DNA from: Nitrospirota bacterium
GTDB lineage: Bacteria > Nitrospirota > Nitrospiria > SBBL01 > JAADHI01
Assembly: GCA_029261135.1 (NCBI GenBank)
Contig: JAJDBX010000026.1
Coordinates: 1-64,000, forward strand
Direction of reading: 5' to 3'
DNA length: 64,000 bases
Shown here: piece after piece, positions 41,629 through 50,626 of the stretch
How the letters are laid out: every line of letters starts with the position of its first letter
Position numbering within the stretch: the stretch's first letter is position 1
Program-made: the position numbers and the translations under genes
The notes under the pieces: model-generated
Told to the model about the DNA's origin: nothing
Database searches by the model: none
Seen by the model: only the letters and a program-made list of their open reading frames with translations

Positions 41629-44244
41629 TTAATGGGCCTCGGCCCAATTGGGGCCAATGCCCACATCTACGGTCATGGGGACTTTCATTGTCACGGCCCC
41701 TTCCATCAATTCGGTGACTTTTTCTTTCATGATGGGGACTTCGTCCTCTGGCACATCAAAAAGCAGTTCATCGTGTACCTGAAGCGTCATCTTGCTTTTG
41801 AGTCCTGCTTCGGCCATCCAGCGCCAAATGTTGATCATTGCGACCTTAATGATGTCGGCAGCACTACCCTGTAACGGGGTATTAATGGCCAAACGCTCCC
41901 CGACCCCTCGCGTAAAACTGTTGGAACTGGCCAATTCCGGGATGTCTCGCCGTCGATTGAAAATTGTCGTGACATAGCCTCTTTCAGTCGCCTCTTTTAG
42001 GGTTTGCTCTATGAAGACTTGAACGCCGTGATAATGTTCAAAATAGAGTTCGATATAACGTTTTGCCTCCTGGAGCGACACCCCGATATTATTGGAAAGC
42101 CCAAAGGGACTGATCCCGTAAATGATACCGAAGTTGACCGATTTCGCGGCACGCCGCATCTCCTGGGTAATGGCGTCATTGGGCAGATTGAAAATTTCCA
42201 TGGCGGTGCGCGCATGCACGTCCTCTCCATTTTGAAAAGCATCGAGCAATTGTGGATCACCCGAAAGATGGGCCAAAAGGCGCAGTTCGATTTGGTTGTA
42301 GTCCGCCGATAAAATAACATTGCCCGGTTCTGCAATAAAGGCTTCTCGAATCCGGTGGCCCATTTCGCCGCGAATGGGGATGTTCTGTAAATTGGGTTCT
42401 GTCGAAGAAAGCCGCCCCGTTGCGGTGACCGCTTGGTTGAGTTGGGTGTGGATACGCCCTGTCTCCGGATGGACAAGCTTCGGAAGTGCGTCGATGTAGG
42501 TTGATTTTAATTTGGTAATATGACGACTATTGAGAATTTCCGCAGGCAAGGGATGGTAGACAGAAAGCTGTGTCAGCACCTCTTCATTTGTAGAAAAGCC
42601 CGTTTTTGTTTTTTTGATCGGGGTGAGTCCGAGGCGATTAAAGAGAATATCAGACAATTGTTTTGGGGAATTAATATTAAATTCTCCTTCGGCTAATTCA
42701 TAAATCTTTGCAGTAAGACCCGCAAGTTTGAGTTCGAGCTCTTTAGACATTTTCAAAAGATGTTTGATATCGACCTTGACGCCGTTCTGTTCAATATCCG
42801 ACAGCACCTTAACCAGGGGCATTTCCATTTCACGAAACAGTTTTTCCAATGATTGTGATTGAAGCTTCGGTTCAAGTACCTTTGATAAACGAAAAAGCGT
42901 ATCGACTTCTTGACACATTGTGGGTGCAACGGTTTCTGGAGAGGGGTCTGCACTGGGAAACAATGTCTTCTCTTCAGAGTTTATGTGTTCCTTAAGGTAT
43001 TCTAATCTAAGTCCTTCTAAAGAATAGTCTCTTCTCATTGGATTAATCAGATAACCTGCAATTTTCACATCAAAAAATTTTCCCTTAAAAGAAATCTCGT
43101 GTCTTTTCAGAATCGTCAAAGAGGGCTTTAAGGCATGCCCATAAAAAAGGAGGGTTTCATCGTTGAATAAATCCTGTAAAACGTCAGGGATGCCCTTGTT
43201 CGTTTGAATCGGGAAATAAGCCAATTTCCCAGAGCGCATCGCGAGCGCGAGACCTAGGGGTGCGGCATCCATCGCATTGGCTTCACTCGGACATAAGCGG
43301 AGGGCGACTGCGCCATCTCGTTTGATTTCAGAAATGATCTCAGAAAGACCTTTAAGATCTACAATCTTATACTTTAAGGCTTTTGTTTCCGGCCTGGGAA
43401 GCAGTTCTTTGAGCAGGGCTGAAAATTCGAGTTCTTGGCAAAGTGGCAACAGTTGCGCTTCATCCGGACTTTGGGTTTCATAAGTTTTTAGATCGAACGG
43501 AATCGGGCAATCTATTTTAATCCGTGCCAGCTCCCGGCTCAAGCGAGCGGTCTCCCCTTCTGATGCGAGTTTCTCCCTGAGTTTTGGTTTTTTGACGTCT
43601 TCAATATGATTCAAGAGGTTTTCAATACTGCCAAAGGTTTGAATGAGTTGCATGGCTGTTTTTTTGCCAATACCCGACACCCCGGGGATATTGTCAGATG
43701 AATCACCCATTAACCCCATCATGTCAACGATCTGACTGGGTGAGATGCCAAATTTCTCTTGAATGCTTTCTTCTGTGTGGATGATTTCTTTCATCGAATC
43801 ATAGACCGTGGTGTCTGGGGTAATCAGCTGGTACATATCTTTATCACCCGTGACCACCACGACTTCAAGCCCTGCGGCTTCTCCTTTTTGTGCCAAAGTG
43901 CCGATAAGATCGTCCGCCTCTAAGCCGGCCTCAATTAGGAGCGGGATTTTGAAGGCTTCAACCATTTTATGGATGTAAGGCACTTGTTGAGAAAGTGGAT
44001 CGGGCATGGGTGGCCGATGAGATTTATATTCTTGATACATTTCATGCCGAAATGTAGGGCCTTTTGCATCGAAGGCGATGCCAAGGTAGTCGGGTTGTTT
44101 TTCATTGATGATTTTTAGCAGCATCTTTGTGAAACCATAAACCGCATTGGTGGGAAGCCCTGCGGCATTTGAAAGCTCTCGGATAGCATAAAATGCGCGA
44201 TACATGTATGAACTGCCATCGATAATGTAGAATTTTTTGCCCAT
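41629..44244 (-). CDS. polA: DNA polymerase I
   Basis: 871 residues. The N-terminal 5' nuclease begins IIDGSSYMYRAFYAI and has the Asp clusters GLEADDLIGTLA and VTGDKDMYQL, plus SSDNIPGVSGIGKKTA. The polymerase domain has motif A ADYNQIELRLLAHLSGD, motif B RRAAKSVNFGIIYG and motif C LQVHDELLFDVPEDE. The central 3'-5' exonuclease fold is present, but the four DEDD metal ligands are not visible where expected (for example VALRLCPSEANAM at Exo I). Proofreading is therefore probably absent, as in Taq and some Bacillus enzymes. Functions: Okazaki fragment processing and repair. Confidence 0.97.
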   Translation of the reverse strand: MGKKFYIIDGSSYMYRAFYAIRELSNAAGLPTNAVYGFTKMLLKIINEKQPDYLGIAFDAKGPTFRHEMYQEYKSHRPPMPDPLSQQVPYIHKMVEAFKIPLLIEAGLEADDLIGTLAQKGEAAGLEVVVVTGDKDMYQLITPDTTVYDSMKEIIHTEESIQEKFGISPSQIVDMMGLMGDSSDNIPGVSGIGKKTAMQLIQTFGSIENLLNHIEDVKKPKLREKLASEGETARLSRELARIKIDCPIPFDLKTYETQSPDEAQLLPLCQELEFSALLKELLPRPETKALKYKIVDLKGLSEIISEIKRDGAVALRLCPSEANAMDAAPLGLALAMRSGKLAYFPIQTNKGIPDVLQDLFNDETLLFYGHALKPSLTILKRHEISFKGKFFDVKIAGYLINPMRRDYSLEGLRLEYLKEHINSEEKTLFPSADPSPETVAPTMCQEVDTLFRLSKVLEPKLQSQSLEKLFREMEMPLVKVLSDIEQNGVKVDIKHLLKMSKELELKLAGLTAKIYELAEGEFNINSPKQLSDILFNRLGLTPIKKTKTGFSTNEEVLTQLSVYHPLPAEILNSRHITKLKSTYIDALPKLVHPETGRIHTQLNQAVTATGRLSSTEPNLQNIPIRGEMGHRIREAFIAEPGNVILSADYNQIELRLLAHLSGDPQLLDAFQNGEDVHARTAMEIFNLPNDAITQEMRRAAKSVNFGIIYGISPFGLSNNIGVSLQEAKRYIELYFEHYHGVQVFIEQTLKEATERGYVTTIFNRRRDIPELASSNSFTRGVGERLAINTPLQGSAADIIKVAMINIWRWMAEAGLKSKMTLQVHDELLFDVPEDEVPIMKEKVTELMEGAVTMKVPMTVDVGIGPNWAEAH

Positions 44245-44273
44245 TTTATCACCCTGATTACAAAAGTGGGGTC

Positions 44274-44302
44274 ATGATACAGTGGCTCGAAAAATGTGTC
44301 AA
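44274..44302 (-). promoter_or_regulatory. Sigma-70-type promoter of polA
   Basis: Minus strand TTGACA (44297-44302), 17-bp spacer and TATCAT (44274-44279), about 30 bases before the polA ATG. Confidence 0.6.
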
Positions 44303-44389
44303 TTTAATCACTTATCGCTTATTTCCCGCGTTGCCAAACACCATATCGCATGATAAGCTGGTATGGAATAACATGAATGATGAAGGTTT

Positions 44390-44935
44390 ATGGCACTTTT
44401 AAAAATTGCAAAATTAGGCAACCCGATTTTAAGAAAAATTTCGGAACCTGTGACAAAAGAGGAATGTCTTACCCCGGAATTCCAACAATTTATCGATGAT
44501 ATGATTGAAACGATGCAAAAAGAAGATGGGATCGGTTTGTCCGCGCCCCAAGTTTCTCGTTCAAAACAGCTTGTTGTTCTTCAATCACAAATGAATCCGC
44601 GCTATCCGAACGAACCCGATTTGCCCTTGCTCGTCCTCATGAATCCGAGATTAACACTCCAATCAGATGAATGGGTCGAGGGATGGGAAGGCTGCTTAAG
44701 TGTGACGAACCTTCGTGGAAAAGTGAAACGCTGCGCGCGTCTTCATGTTTCCGGTTTTGATCGAAAGATGGAAGCGGTTTCGTTTGATGCAGAAGGATTT
44801 TTGTCTGTTGTTTTACAACATGAAACGGATCATCTGATTGGAAAAGTTTTTCTTGATCGCATGGAAGGGTTTTCCACATTGACACACCTCGAGGAATTCG
44901 AGCGCCATTGGATGTCAGAACAGGCAAAGGTATAA
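44390..44935 (+). CDS. def: Peptide deformylase
   Basis: 181 residues. All three family motifs are intact: GIGLSAPQ (47-54), EGCLS (100-104, with metal-binding Cys102) and HETDH (144-148). It removes the formyl group from nascent N-terminal Met. The insertion QSQMNPRYPNEPD between motifs 1 and 2 is typical of some bacterial forms. The next gene, fixX-like, starts 2 bases after its stop. Confidence 0.97.
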   Translation: MALLKIAKLGNPILRKISEPVTKEECLTPEFQQFIDDMIETMQKEDGIGLSAPQVSRSKQLVVLQSQMNPRYPNEPDLPLLVLMNPRLTLQSDEWVEGWEGCLSVTNLRGKVKRCARLHVSGFDRKMEAVSFDAEGFLSVVLQHETDHLIGKVFLDRMEGFSTLTHLEEFERHWMSEQAKV

Positions 44936-44937
44936 AA

Positions 44938-45219
44938 ATGAAATTAGAAGACAAGTTATTCCTCGATCAATATAAAGTTGATTCCGAATCCCACCTTAAG
45001 ATAAAAGATAGTGATGTCTGTTTAAAATGCGAACAGAAGCAATGCACCTGGATCTGTCCGGCAGGCGTCTATAAATGGGATGATGATAGTCAAAAGCTTA
45101 TTGTCGGATGGGAAAACTGTATGGAAATGGGCGCCTGCGTTGTTGCCTGCAATGAATTTGATAATATTGAAATGCAATATCCTAAAGGTGGCTTTGGGAT
45201 CACCTATAAGTTTGGATAA
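44938..45219 (+). CDS. fixX: FixX-like ferredoxin
   Basis: 93 residues from the ATG at 44938, where AAAGG lies 7 bases upstream; the open frame starts at 44908 inside def. Cys pattern CLKCEQKQCTWICPAGVYKW and ENCMEMGACVVACNEFDN suits the FixX family, homologous to the C-terminal ferredoxin domain of electron-transfer-flavoprotein:quinone oxidoreductase. FixX normally passes electrons between FixC and partners. No fixABC genes are here; instead an SdhB-type and a CCG-domain protein follow, so it may feed that pair (inference). Confidence 0.88.
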   Translation: MKLEDKLFLDQYKVDSESHLKIKDSDVCLKCEQKQCTWICPAGVYKWDDDSQKLIVGWENCMEMGACVVACNEFDNIEMQYPKGGFGITYKFG

Positions 45220-45261
45220 CTTTTTCTTTCCTCTATTTTTATTTCAAGCGGGTAGAACTTC

Positions 45262-46203
45262 ATGCGCATCACGGTAACAATTCAGCGCTTCAATCCTGAA
45301 ACGGATGTCAAAACCCATCCGGTGGATTACTGCATTGAAGCAGGACGCGAAACGACTGTTCTGCTTGCCCTGATCAAAATCAAAGAAGAAATCGACGGAA
45401 CCCTCTCCTTTCGGGCCTCGTGTCGAGCTGCGATCTGCGGTTCAGATTTAATGATGATCAACGGCATTCAAAAGCTTGCCTGCAAAACCTCAATATTTGA
45501 GGAGCTGGATCACCACGGTAAAATTGTGATAGGCCCAATGGCCAACATGTCCGTGATCAAAGATCTGGTCGTGGATATGGATCCTTTTTGGAAAAAAATT
45601 CGCGCCGTCACACCTTATGTGGTTTCCCAAAATACAGATCAACCCACACCGACGGAACCATTAAAAAACATTCAAGAAGCGCTTCAAAACGCAGATGCCT
45701 GTATTATGTGCGGCGCCTGCTTATCGGCCTGCAATAGCTTTGAAGTGTCTTCGGATTTTCTCGGACCAGCGGCCTTGGCCAAAGCCTATCGTTTTCAAGT
45801 AGACCCCAGAGATGAAATCAGGCGGGAACGCCTTGACGCATTACAAGGCAATAATGGTATCTGGGATTGTGTTCGCTGCGTTTATTGTGTTCAAGTTTGC
45901 CCGAAAGATGTCGAACCGATGGAGCAGATTGTCCGCCTGCGGAAAAGATCCATTGAATCAGGCTTTACTCAATCTATTGGTGCAAAACATATCACCGAGT
46001 TTGAAAAAGTCGTAGGTGAAGAAGGACGTTTAAATGAGACACGTCTTCCCCTCTTGATGACTTGGGGTAATTTGGGGAAAATGATTCAGATGATTCCATT
46101 GGGGATCAAGATGTTATTACATGGAAAATCCCCCAATCCGTTTGCTAAGCCCCCCGAGGGTCATGAAGCCGTTCGCGAAATTTTCAAAGGGAGAAAAAAA
46201 TGA
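45262..46203 (+). CDS. Succinate dehydrogenase/fumarate reductase iron-sulfur subunit-like protein
   Basis: 313 residues, longer than SdhB (about 240) because of a C-terminal extension. The [2Fe-2S] site has Cys54, Cys59, Asp62 (ligand replaced as in E. coli SdhB) and Cys74. The [4Fe-4S] site is CIMCGACLSAC (147-157), with the [3Fe-4S] or [4Fe-4S] partner set CVRCVYCVQVC (203-213). The extra 100 residues contain FTQSIGAKHITEFEKVVGEE and a helical end with IPLGIKMLLHG. The CCG-domain gene overlaps its stop by 4 bases, as in class E/SdhE-type quinone reductases. The flavoprotein SdhA is not in the window. Confidence 0.9.
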   Translation: MRITVTIQRFNPETDVKTHPVDYCIEAGRETTVLLALIKIKEEIDGTLSFRASCRAAICGSDLMMINGIQKLACKTSIFEELDHHGKIVIGPMANMSVIKDLVVDMDPFWKKIRAVTPYVVSQNTDQPTPTEPLKNIQEALQNADACIMCGACLSACNSFEVSSDFLGPAALAKAYRFQVDPRDEIRRERLDALQGNNGIWDCVRCVYCVQVCPKDVEPMEQIVRLRKRSIESGFTQSIGAKHITEFEKVVGEEGRLNETRLPLLMTWGNLGKMIQMIPLGIKMLLHGKSPNPFAKPPEGHEAVREIFKGRKK

Positions 46204-47093
46204 AATATGCCTATTATCCTGGTTGTGCCGGAAAAGGAGCAACCCCTGAACTGCATCAATCCACAATGAAGGTGCTTGATGGACTGGGCATTGAAGTTGA
46301 AGAGTTACGGGCATTTAATTGCTGCGGTGCCGGGGTGATTACTGAGGCCGATCCAGATTTAGCTTATACGCTCAATGCCCGGACGCTTGCGACCGCTGAA
46401 GTCATGGGACTCAATATCATGACGGTCTGCGGCACCTGTCAAGGCGTACTGGGTGGGATCAATAAAAAGCTCCAAAAGGATAAAGCCTTGCGGGATCGCA
46501 TCAATGAAAAATTAAAAGCATCAACCGGACTCAGCTATCAGGGCAAAGTCAAAGTGAAACATCTTCAATGGATTTTGGTGAAAGATTTTGGACTGGACGC
46601 ATTGAAGAAATTTATTACAAACCCACTCACGGATGTTTCAATCGCTCCCTTTTATGGCTGCTATATTCTACGCCCCGAAGCATCCACCGGTTTCGATGAT
46701 TGGGAAAATCCTCAGTCACTCGAAAAACTCATCAAAACAGTCGGGGCTTATCCCGTTGAATATGATGACCGAACCAAATGCTGCGGTTTTCCGGTATTTT
46801 TAGAAAATGAAGACATTTCGACTGGCATGGTCGAAAAACGGGTTGGTTCAGCCAAAAAAGCAGGTGGAGATGCCATGGTGACCCCTTGTCCGCTTTGCCA
46901 TATGGGCTTGGATATCAAACAAGACAATGCCGAAAAAATTCATCGTGAAAAAGAAGGGCCCAGCCAAAATTTGAATATGCCTATTTTACATTTACCCCAA
47001 CTGATCGGTTTAGGCATGGGGTTTTCACCCGAATCGCTTGGGATGAAACATCACCTTGTTCCCACCGCCCCCCTGATTCAAAAAATAAATTAA
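46200..47093 (+). CDS. CCG-domain (HdrB/SdhE-like) protein
   Basis: 297 residues with two cysteine-rich CCG domains: YYPGCAGKGATPELHQST with Cys9 and FNCCGAGV (Cys41, Cys42), and in the second half YGCYILRPEA with TKCCGFPVF; a CPLCHMG follows. These bind unusual non-cubane iron-sulfur clusters in heterodisulfide reductase HdrB, where they do thiol/disulfide or quinone chemistry. Members paired with SdhB serve as membrane-attached quinone-reducing subunits. It is translationally coupled to the SdhB-like gene and 32 bases ahead of bcp. Confidence 0.9.
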   Translation: MKYAYYPGCAGKGATPELHQSTMKVLDGLGIEVEELRAFNCCGAGVITEADPDLAYTLNARTLATAEVMGLNIMTVCGTCQGVLGGINKKLQKDKALRDRINEKLKASTGLSYQGKVKVKHLQWILVKDFGLDALKKFITNPLTDVSIAPFYGCYILRPEASTGFDDWENPQSLEKLIKTVGAYPVEYDDRTKCCGFPVFLENEDISTGMVEKRVGSAKKAGGDAMVTPCPLCHMGLDIKQDNAEKIHREKEGPSQNLNMPILHLPQLIGLGMGFSPESLGMKHHLVPTAPLIQKIN

Positions 47094-47125
47094 TCGTACA
47101 TAAAATAACAACATTAGGAGAACAT

Positions 47126-47611
47126 ATGCCAGATTCAAAGCCAATCGTTCTTAAAGCAGGTGACGACGCACCTTCTTTTTCACTTGTTTCAGATAGTGGA
47201 GAAACCATTGATCTTCAATCGTTTCACGGTAAAAACAACGTCGTCCTTTATTTTTATCCGAAAGACAGTACACCGGGCTGCACCATTGAAGCCTGCGAAT
47301 TTCGTGATGCATCCGCAGACTTGAATAAGTACGATACCGTGGTGCTCGGTCTTAGTAAAGATTCAATCAAATCACACCAGCGTTTTATCGAAAAACAAGG
47401 TCTGAACTTCCCCTTGCTGAGTGACCCGGAAGCCGAAGTGTGTTCAGCCTATGGCGTTTTCAAGCTAAAAAAGAATTATGGACGGGAATACATGGGCATT
47501 GAGCGTTCGACCTTTATTATCGGGAAGAATGGTAAGATCGTTCAAGCCTATTATGGGGTAAAAGTCAAAGGACATGCAGCGGATGTCTTATCCGTGGTAC
47601 AAGGTATTTAA
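47126..47611 (+). CDS. bcp: Thiol peroxidase of the Bcp/PrxQ type
   Basis: 161 residues. Catalytic block FYPKDSTPGCTIEACEFRD with peroxidatic Cys52 and resolving Cys57, the PrxQ atypical 2-Cys arrangement. GLSKDSIKSHQRFIEKQGLN, FPLLSDPEAEV and GIERSTFIIGKNG complete the family. It reduces hydrogen peroxide and organic peroxides using thioredoxin. AGGAG lies about 9 bases before the ATG. Placement after the iron-sulfur genes suggests protection of oxygen-sensitive clusters. Confidence 0.96.
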   Translation: MPDSKPIVLKAGDDAPSFSLVSDSGETIDLQSFHGKNNVVLYFYPKDSTPGCTIEACEFRDASADLNKYDTVVLGLSKDSIKSHQRFIEKQGLNFPLLSDPEAEVCSAYGVFKLKKNYGREYMGIERSTFIIGKNGKIVQAYYGVKVKGHAADVLSVVQGI

Positions 47612-47647
47612 CGCAAAATAAATAGCATATAATGGATTTTAAATAAA

Positions 47648-47677
47648 TTGACAACCCAGAAAATGGCATGCTATATA
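47648..47677 (+). promoter_or_regulatory. Promoter of the ferredoxin gene
   Basis: TTGACA (47648-47653), 18-bp spacer and TATATA (47672-47677), about 40 bases before the ATG; a GAGGGAG site is close to the start. Confidence 0.6.
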
Positions 47678-47719
47678 AGGCCAACGGATTATCATCTTAC
47701 TAACGAGGGAGAATAGAAC

Positions 47720-48100
47720 ATGGCACTTTTGATCACCGACGAATGCATCGCGTGTGCAGCTTGTCTACCAGAATGTCCTAATGAAGCTATTTTTGAAAAC
47801 TTGGGCGATTGCGAAGCCGAAGGATTGAAAGTCACCGGTGAGGAAGAGGGCGAAGATACTGAAACACAAATGTCGCATATTGATGGTGACAACATTTATG
47901 TGATTACCTACGAAAAGTGCACAGAATGTGTGGGTCACTTTGACGAACCACAATGTGCAGCAGTTTGTCCCGTATCAGATTGTTGTATTTCTGACCCAAC
48001 CTATCCGGAAGCCACAGAGGTTCTTCTCGCAAAAGCCATTAAAATCAATCCAGGAAAAGAAATTGATGCCGATAAGGTTTGGAGCGGCGTTCGCAACTAA
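47720..48100 (+). CDS. 2[4Fe-4S] ferredoxin with an acidic insertion
   Basis: 126 residues. First cluster CIACAACLPECP (Cys 9, 12, 15, 19). Second cluster CTEC, eight residues, CAAVCP (Cys 67, 70, 79, 83), the YfhL/Alvin type. Between them lies a stretch of about 35 residues rich in Glu (GEEEGEDTETQ) that is longer than in standard forms and may set the electrostatic partner surface. It is a soluble low-potential electron carrier, transcribed from its own promoter and ended by a strong terminator. The redox partner is not visible. Confidence 0.92.
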   Translation: MALLITDECIACAACLPECPNEAIFENLGDCEAEGLKVTGEEEGEDTETQMSHIDGDNIYVITYEKCTECVGHFDEPQCAAVCPVSDCCISDPTYPEATEVLLAKAIKINPGKEIDADKVWSGVRN

Positions 48101-48124
48101 AGCAAAGTAAGAGCACTTTCAGAT

Positions 48125-48165
48125 AAAAAAGGCCGGTGACTGTTTAACAGTCACCGGCCTTTTTT
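48125..48165. terminator. Strong bidirectional terminator
   Basis: Stem GGCCGGTGACTG (48131-48142) with CAGTCACCGGCC (48148-48159), loop TTTAA, A run before and T run after. It lies between the convergent ferredoxin and CBS-domain genes and serves both. Confidence 0.9.
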
Positions 48166-48188
48166 ATAAATCTTGTCTTCTTTTCGCC

Positions 48189-48569
48189 TTACTTCCTGTT
48201 TTTATAATATAAGACCAGATCTCTCATTGAGAGAATCCCAACAATTTTATCTTGATCGGTGACGCCGAGATGGCGTATGCCATTTTCTGCCATGGTGTCA
48301 TTGGCTTCTTTTGCTGTTTGATCAATATCAACAGTGATGATCGGGCAGCTCATAATCGCATCCACGGGAGTGGTATCTGGATCAAGTTTTTCAGCCATAC
48401 CTTTAATAACAAAATCGACCACACTGACGATGCCGATTTTTTCTTCGCCTTCACTAACAATGAGGGATCCGACATGTTTGTCCCGCATCTGTTTTGCCGC
48501 ATCTCGCAGTGTGGTCTTTGGAGAGATTTCTTCGATTTTACGGTGCATGAGCAGGGCCAATGGTGTCAT
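48189..48569 (-). CDS. CBS-domain pair protein
   Basis: 126 residues from the ATG at 48569, chosen because GGAGG stands 5 bases upstream; the frame is open to 48599. Two CBS domains make a Bateman module: first TTLRDAAKQMRDKHVGSLIV, ending VVDFVIKG; second ITVDIDQTAKEANDTMAENG and HLGVTDQDKIVGILSMRD. Such stand-alone modules bind adenosyl ligands and regulate a partner. No partner can be assigned; the yjbQ gene diverges 195 bases away. Confidence 0.92.
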   Translation of the reverse strand: MTPLALLMHRKIEEISPKTTLRDAAKQMRDKHVGSLIVSEGEEKIGIVSVVDFVIKGMAEKLDPDTTPVDAIMSCPIITVDIDQTAKEANDTMAENGIRHLGVTDQDKIVGILSMRDLVLYYKNRK

Positions 48570-48763
48570 TTCATCCTCCAAAACAATGTGAATGCGCATG
48601 TAAAAATTTAGCTAAGAATATAACAAAAATAATCAAGAATCAATTGATGCCTTACCCTTCCCGATCCAGCCCTCTTTACCTTACACAACACAAAACAATC
48701 ACTTGTCTTTTGTCATTGCTTGTAGCAGAATCCATTGATTAAATTAATGGAGGCATTTTAGGG

Positions 48764-49183
48764 ATGAAATCACATCGTCAGGAGCTTTGGTTCGAAATCG
48801 AAACCCGAAGAGCCTACCTCAATATTACCGGGAAAGTACAAAAAATAGTCGATCAAAGCGGTATTCGCGAAGGACTTTGCCTGGTCAACGCGATGCATAT
48901 TACCGCTTCGGTGTACATTAACGATGATGAGCCAGGCTTATTAAAAGACTACGATGACTTTTTAGAAAGAATCGCACCACATGAACCCATTGCGCAATAT
49001 CAGCACAATCAAACCGGTGAAGATAACGGAGATGCACACATCAAACGTCAGCTCATGGGTCGGGAAGTCGTTGTCGCCATCACAAATGGAAAGTTAGACT
49101 TCGGTCCATGGGAACAGATTTTCTACGGTGAATTTGATGGGAGACGGCCCAAACGCGCACTCGTCAAAGTCATCGGGGAATAA
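48764..49183 (+). CDS. yjbQ: YjbQ-family (UPF0047) protein
   Basis: 139 residues. Typical lines: [20 protein letters not shown] with the conserved His, [20 protein letters not shown] and [21 protein letters not shown]. Conserved His and Asp residues form the putative active site; members were reported to have thiamine phosphate synthase-like activity, but the physiological role is open. It is convergent with the EamA gene. Confidence 0.93.
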   Translation: MKSHRQELWFEIETRRAYLNITGKVQKIVDQSGIREGLCLVNAMHITASVYINDDEPGLLKDYDDFLERIAPHEPIAQYQHNQTGEDNGDAHIKRQLMGREVVVAITNGKLDFGPWEQIFYGEFDGRRPKRALVKVIGE

Positions 49184-49193
49184 TCGTAACTTC

Positions 49194-50087
49194 TTATGTT
49201 TTACTGAGAAAATCAAAATGAGACAAAAAATATCTGCCTAAACCCACGATCAAAATACCGCCAAGTATTATTGTTGCTGAAATGAGGAGACGAAGCGTGA
49301 GTGTTTCGGATACAAATATGACCCCTCCAAATGCTGCGATGATCGGAACCAGCAATTGGCTCACAGCCGCTTGAGTAGCCGAAAGCCCTCCAAGAGCGCT
49401 ATACCATATTGTATAGCCAATTCCAGATGCGATGCCACCGGATAATGTAGCCAACAAGATACCCTCAGATGTTAAATGCGTTTGATTCATACCCATAATT
49501 GCCAAAACAAGAACAAGTGGAATGATCCTAAAAAAATTGTAAGCCGTATCGGAAATCGAGTTTATAGAGGATCGCCCCTTAAGGGTATAAATCCCCCATG
49601 CACTACCGGAGACAGTCATAAGCACGAAACCCAATAGGGAAGGGCTTGTTACTCCCGGGGAAATCAAATAAACAAAGCCCGTAAAAGCAGTTACCACACC
49701 TATCCATTCTGTAAAGTGCAAACGATTTCCCGATACAAGGAATAGAAGGATCATGGTGATTTGAACCGAACCAAATAAGATGAGGGCACCTGTTCCCGTG
49801 TCCAGGGAAATATAGGCGAAAGAAAATGTAATGGCATAAAAGAACAGCATTAAACTCGCCGACCAACTCCCTTTTGAGGACAAATCAGTCTTATTGCGAT
49901 TGATGCTTATCATAGCTAAAAGAACAATCGCACCCGAAATTAAACGGATAACAGTAAAACTTAAAGCATCAATGGTTTTTTGACCAAGCGCGAATCGACA
50001 CAATACAGAATTTGCGGCGAATGCAGTGAGTGCCAAGCTTGTAAAAATCAGTGTTTTTGCAGTGGAATGTCTGTGTTGACCAATCAT
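49194..50087 (-). CDS. EamA/DMT-family transporter
   Basis: 297 residues from the ATG at 50087, which avoids overlap with the MaoC gene; a GTG at 50123 would add 12 residues. Ten hydrophobic segments form two EamA repeats of five, with internal GTGALILFGSVQITMILLFL and GGIASGIGYTIWYSALGGLS matching the family. It exports or imports small metabolites such as amino acids, nucleobases or drugs; the substrate is not predictable. It follows the MaoC gene on the same strand. Confidence 0.88.
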   Translation of the reverse strand: MIGQHRHSTAKTLIFTSLALTAFAANSVLCRFALGQKTIDALSFTVIRLISGAIVLLAMISINRNKTDLSSKGSWSASLMLFFYAITFSFAYISLDTGTGALILFGSVQITMILLFLVSGNRLHFTEWIGVVTAFTGFVYLISPGVTSPSLLGFVLMTVSGSAWGIYTLKGRSSINSISDTAYNFFRIIPLVLVLAIMGMNQTHLTSEGILLATLSGGIASGIGYTIWYSALGGLSATQAAVSQLLVPIIAAFGGVIFVSETLTLRLLISATIILGGILIVGLGRYFLSHFDFLSKT

Positions 50088-50095
50088 TGATTCAA

Positions 50096-50533
50096 TCAAC
50101 TCTGAATCGGCATGGTGTAACACACGGCATCACCCTCTAAGACGAGGCTTCCATCAGCCAGAAAAACGCGGGTTTCTAGTTCTGTAATCGGTTTATCCTC
50201 TCTGACTTTGGTGACTTTAACCTTCCCAGTGATCCGATCCCCTGGCCGAACGGGGGCTTTAAAAGACCAATTAACCTGTAAAAAAACGGTCCCCGGTCCT
50301 GGCAGATCTTCAGCAACAAGCGCATTCAGAATTGCACTCGTAATACCCCCTTGAACCACAATACCGCCAAATCGCGTCTTACCTGCAATTTTTTCATCAT
50401 AGTGCAAGGGATTGTAATCACCACTAATCTGGGTAAAGAGCTGAATGTCGCGACTTGTGACCTCTCTTGAACGTTCCGCAGTTTGCCCAAGCTCAGGAAT
50501 CCCTTTCGGCCATACAGCACTTTTTACACTCAA
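50096..50533 (-). CDS. MaoC-like hydratase (hot-dog fold)
   Basis: 145 residues. The hydratase 2 motif is clear: FTQISGDYNPLHYDEKIAGK, with catalytic Asp and His six residues apart, then RFGGIVVQGGITSAILNALV. Members hydrate enoyl-CoA, for example (R)-specific enoyl-CoA hydratases or fatty-acid dehydratase units. The lack of a neighbouring beta-oxidation or PHA gene leaves its pathway open. It is co-directional with the EamA gene. Confidence 0.9.
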   Translation of the reverse strand: MSVKSAVWPKGIPELGQTAERSREVTSRDIQLFTQISGDYNPLHYDEKIAGKTRFGGIVVQGGITSAILNALVAEDLPGPGTVFLQVNWSFKAPVRPGDRITGKVKVTKVREDKPITELETRVFLADGSLVLEGDAVCYTMPIQS

Positions 50534-50626
50534 ATTGAAACCCTCCTTTTACACGAAAGAAGAAAGCGACCTCTATGACAAAATACCTCTCCAAAACCTA
50601 AGGTGAATTTTCCAGCATTGCAAGCC

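Noticed and set aside
44908-44938. Upstream start for the FixX-like gene
   Set aside because: The extra ten codons lie inside def; the ATG at 44938 has its own AAAGG and fits family length.
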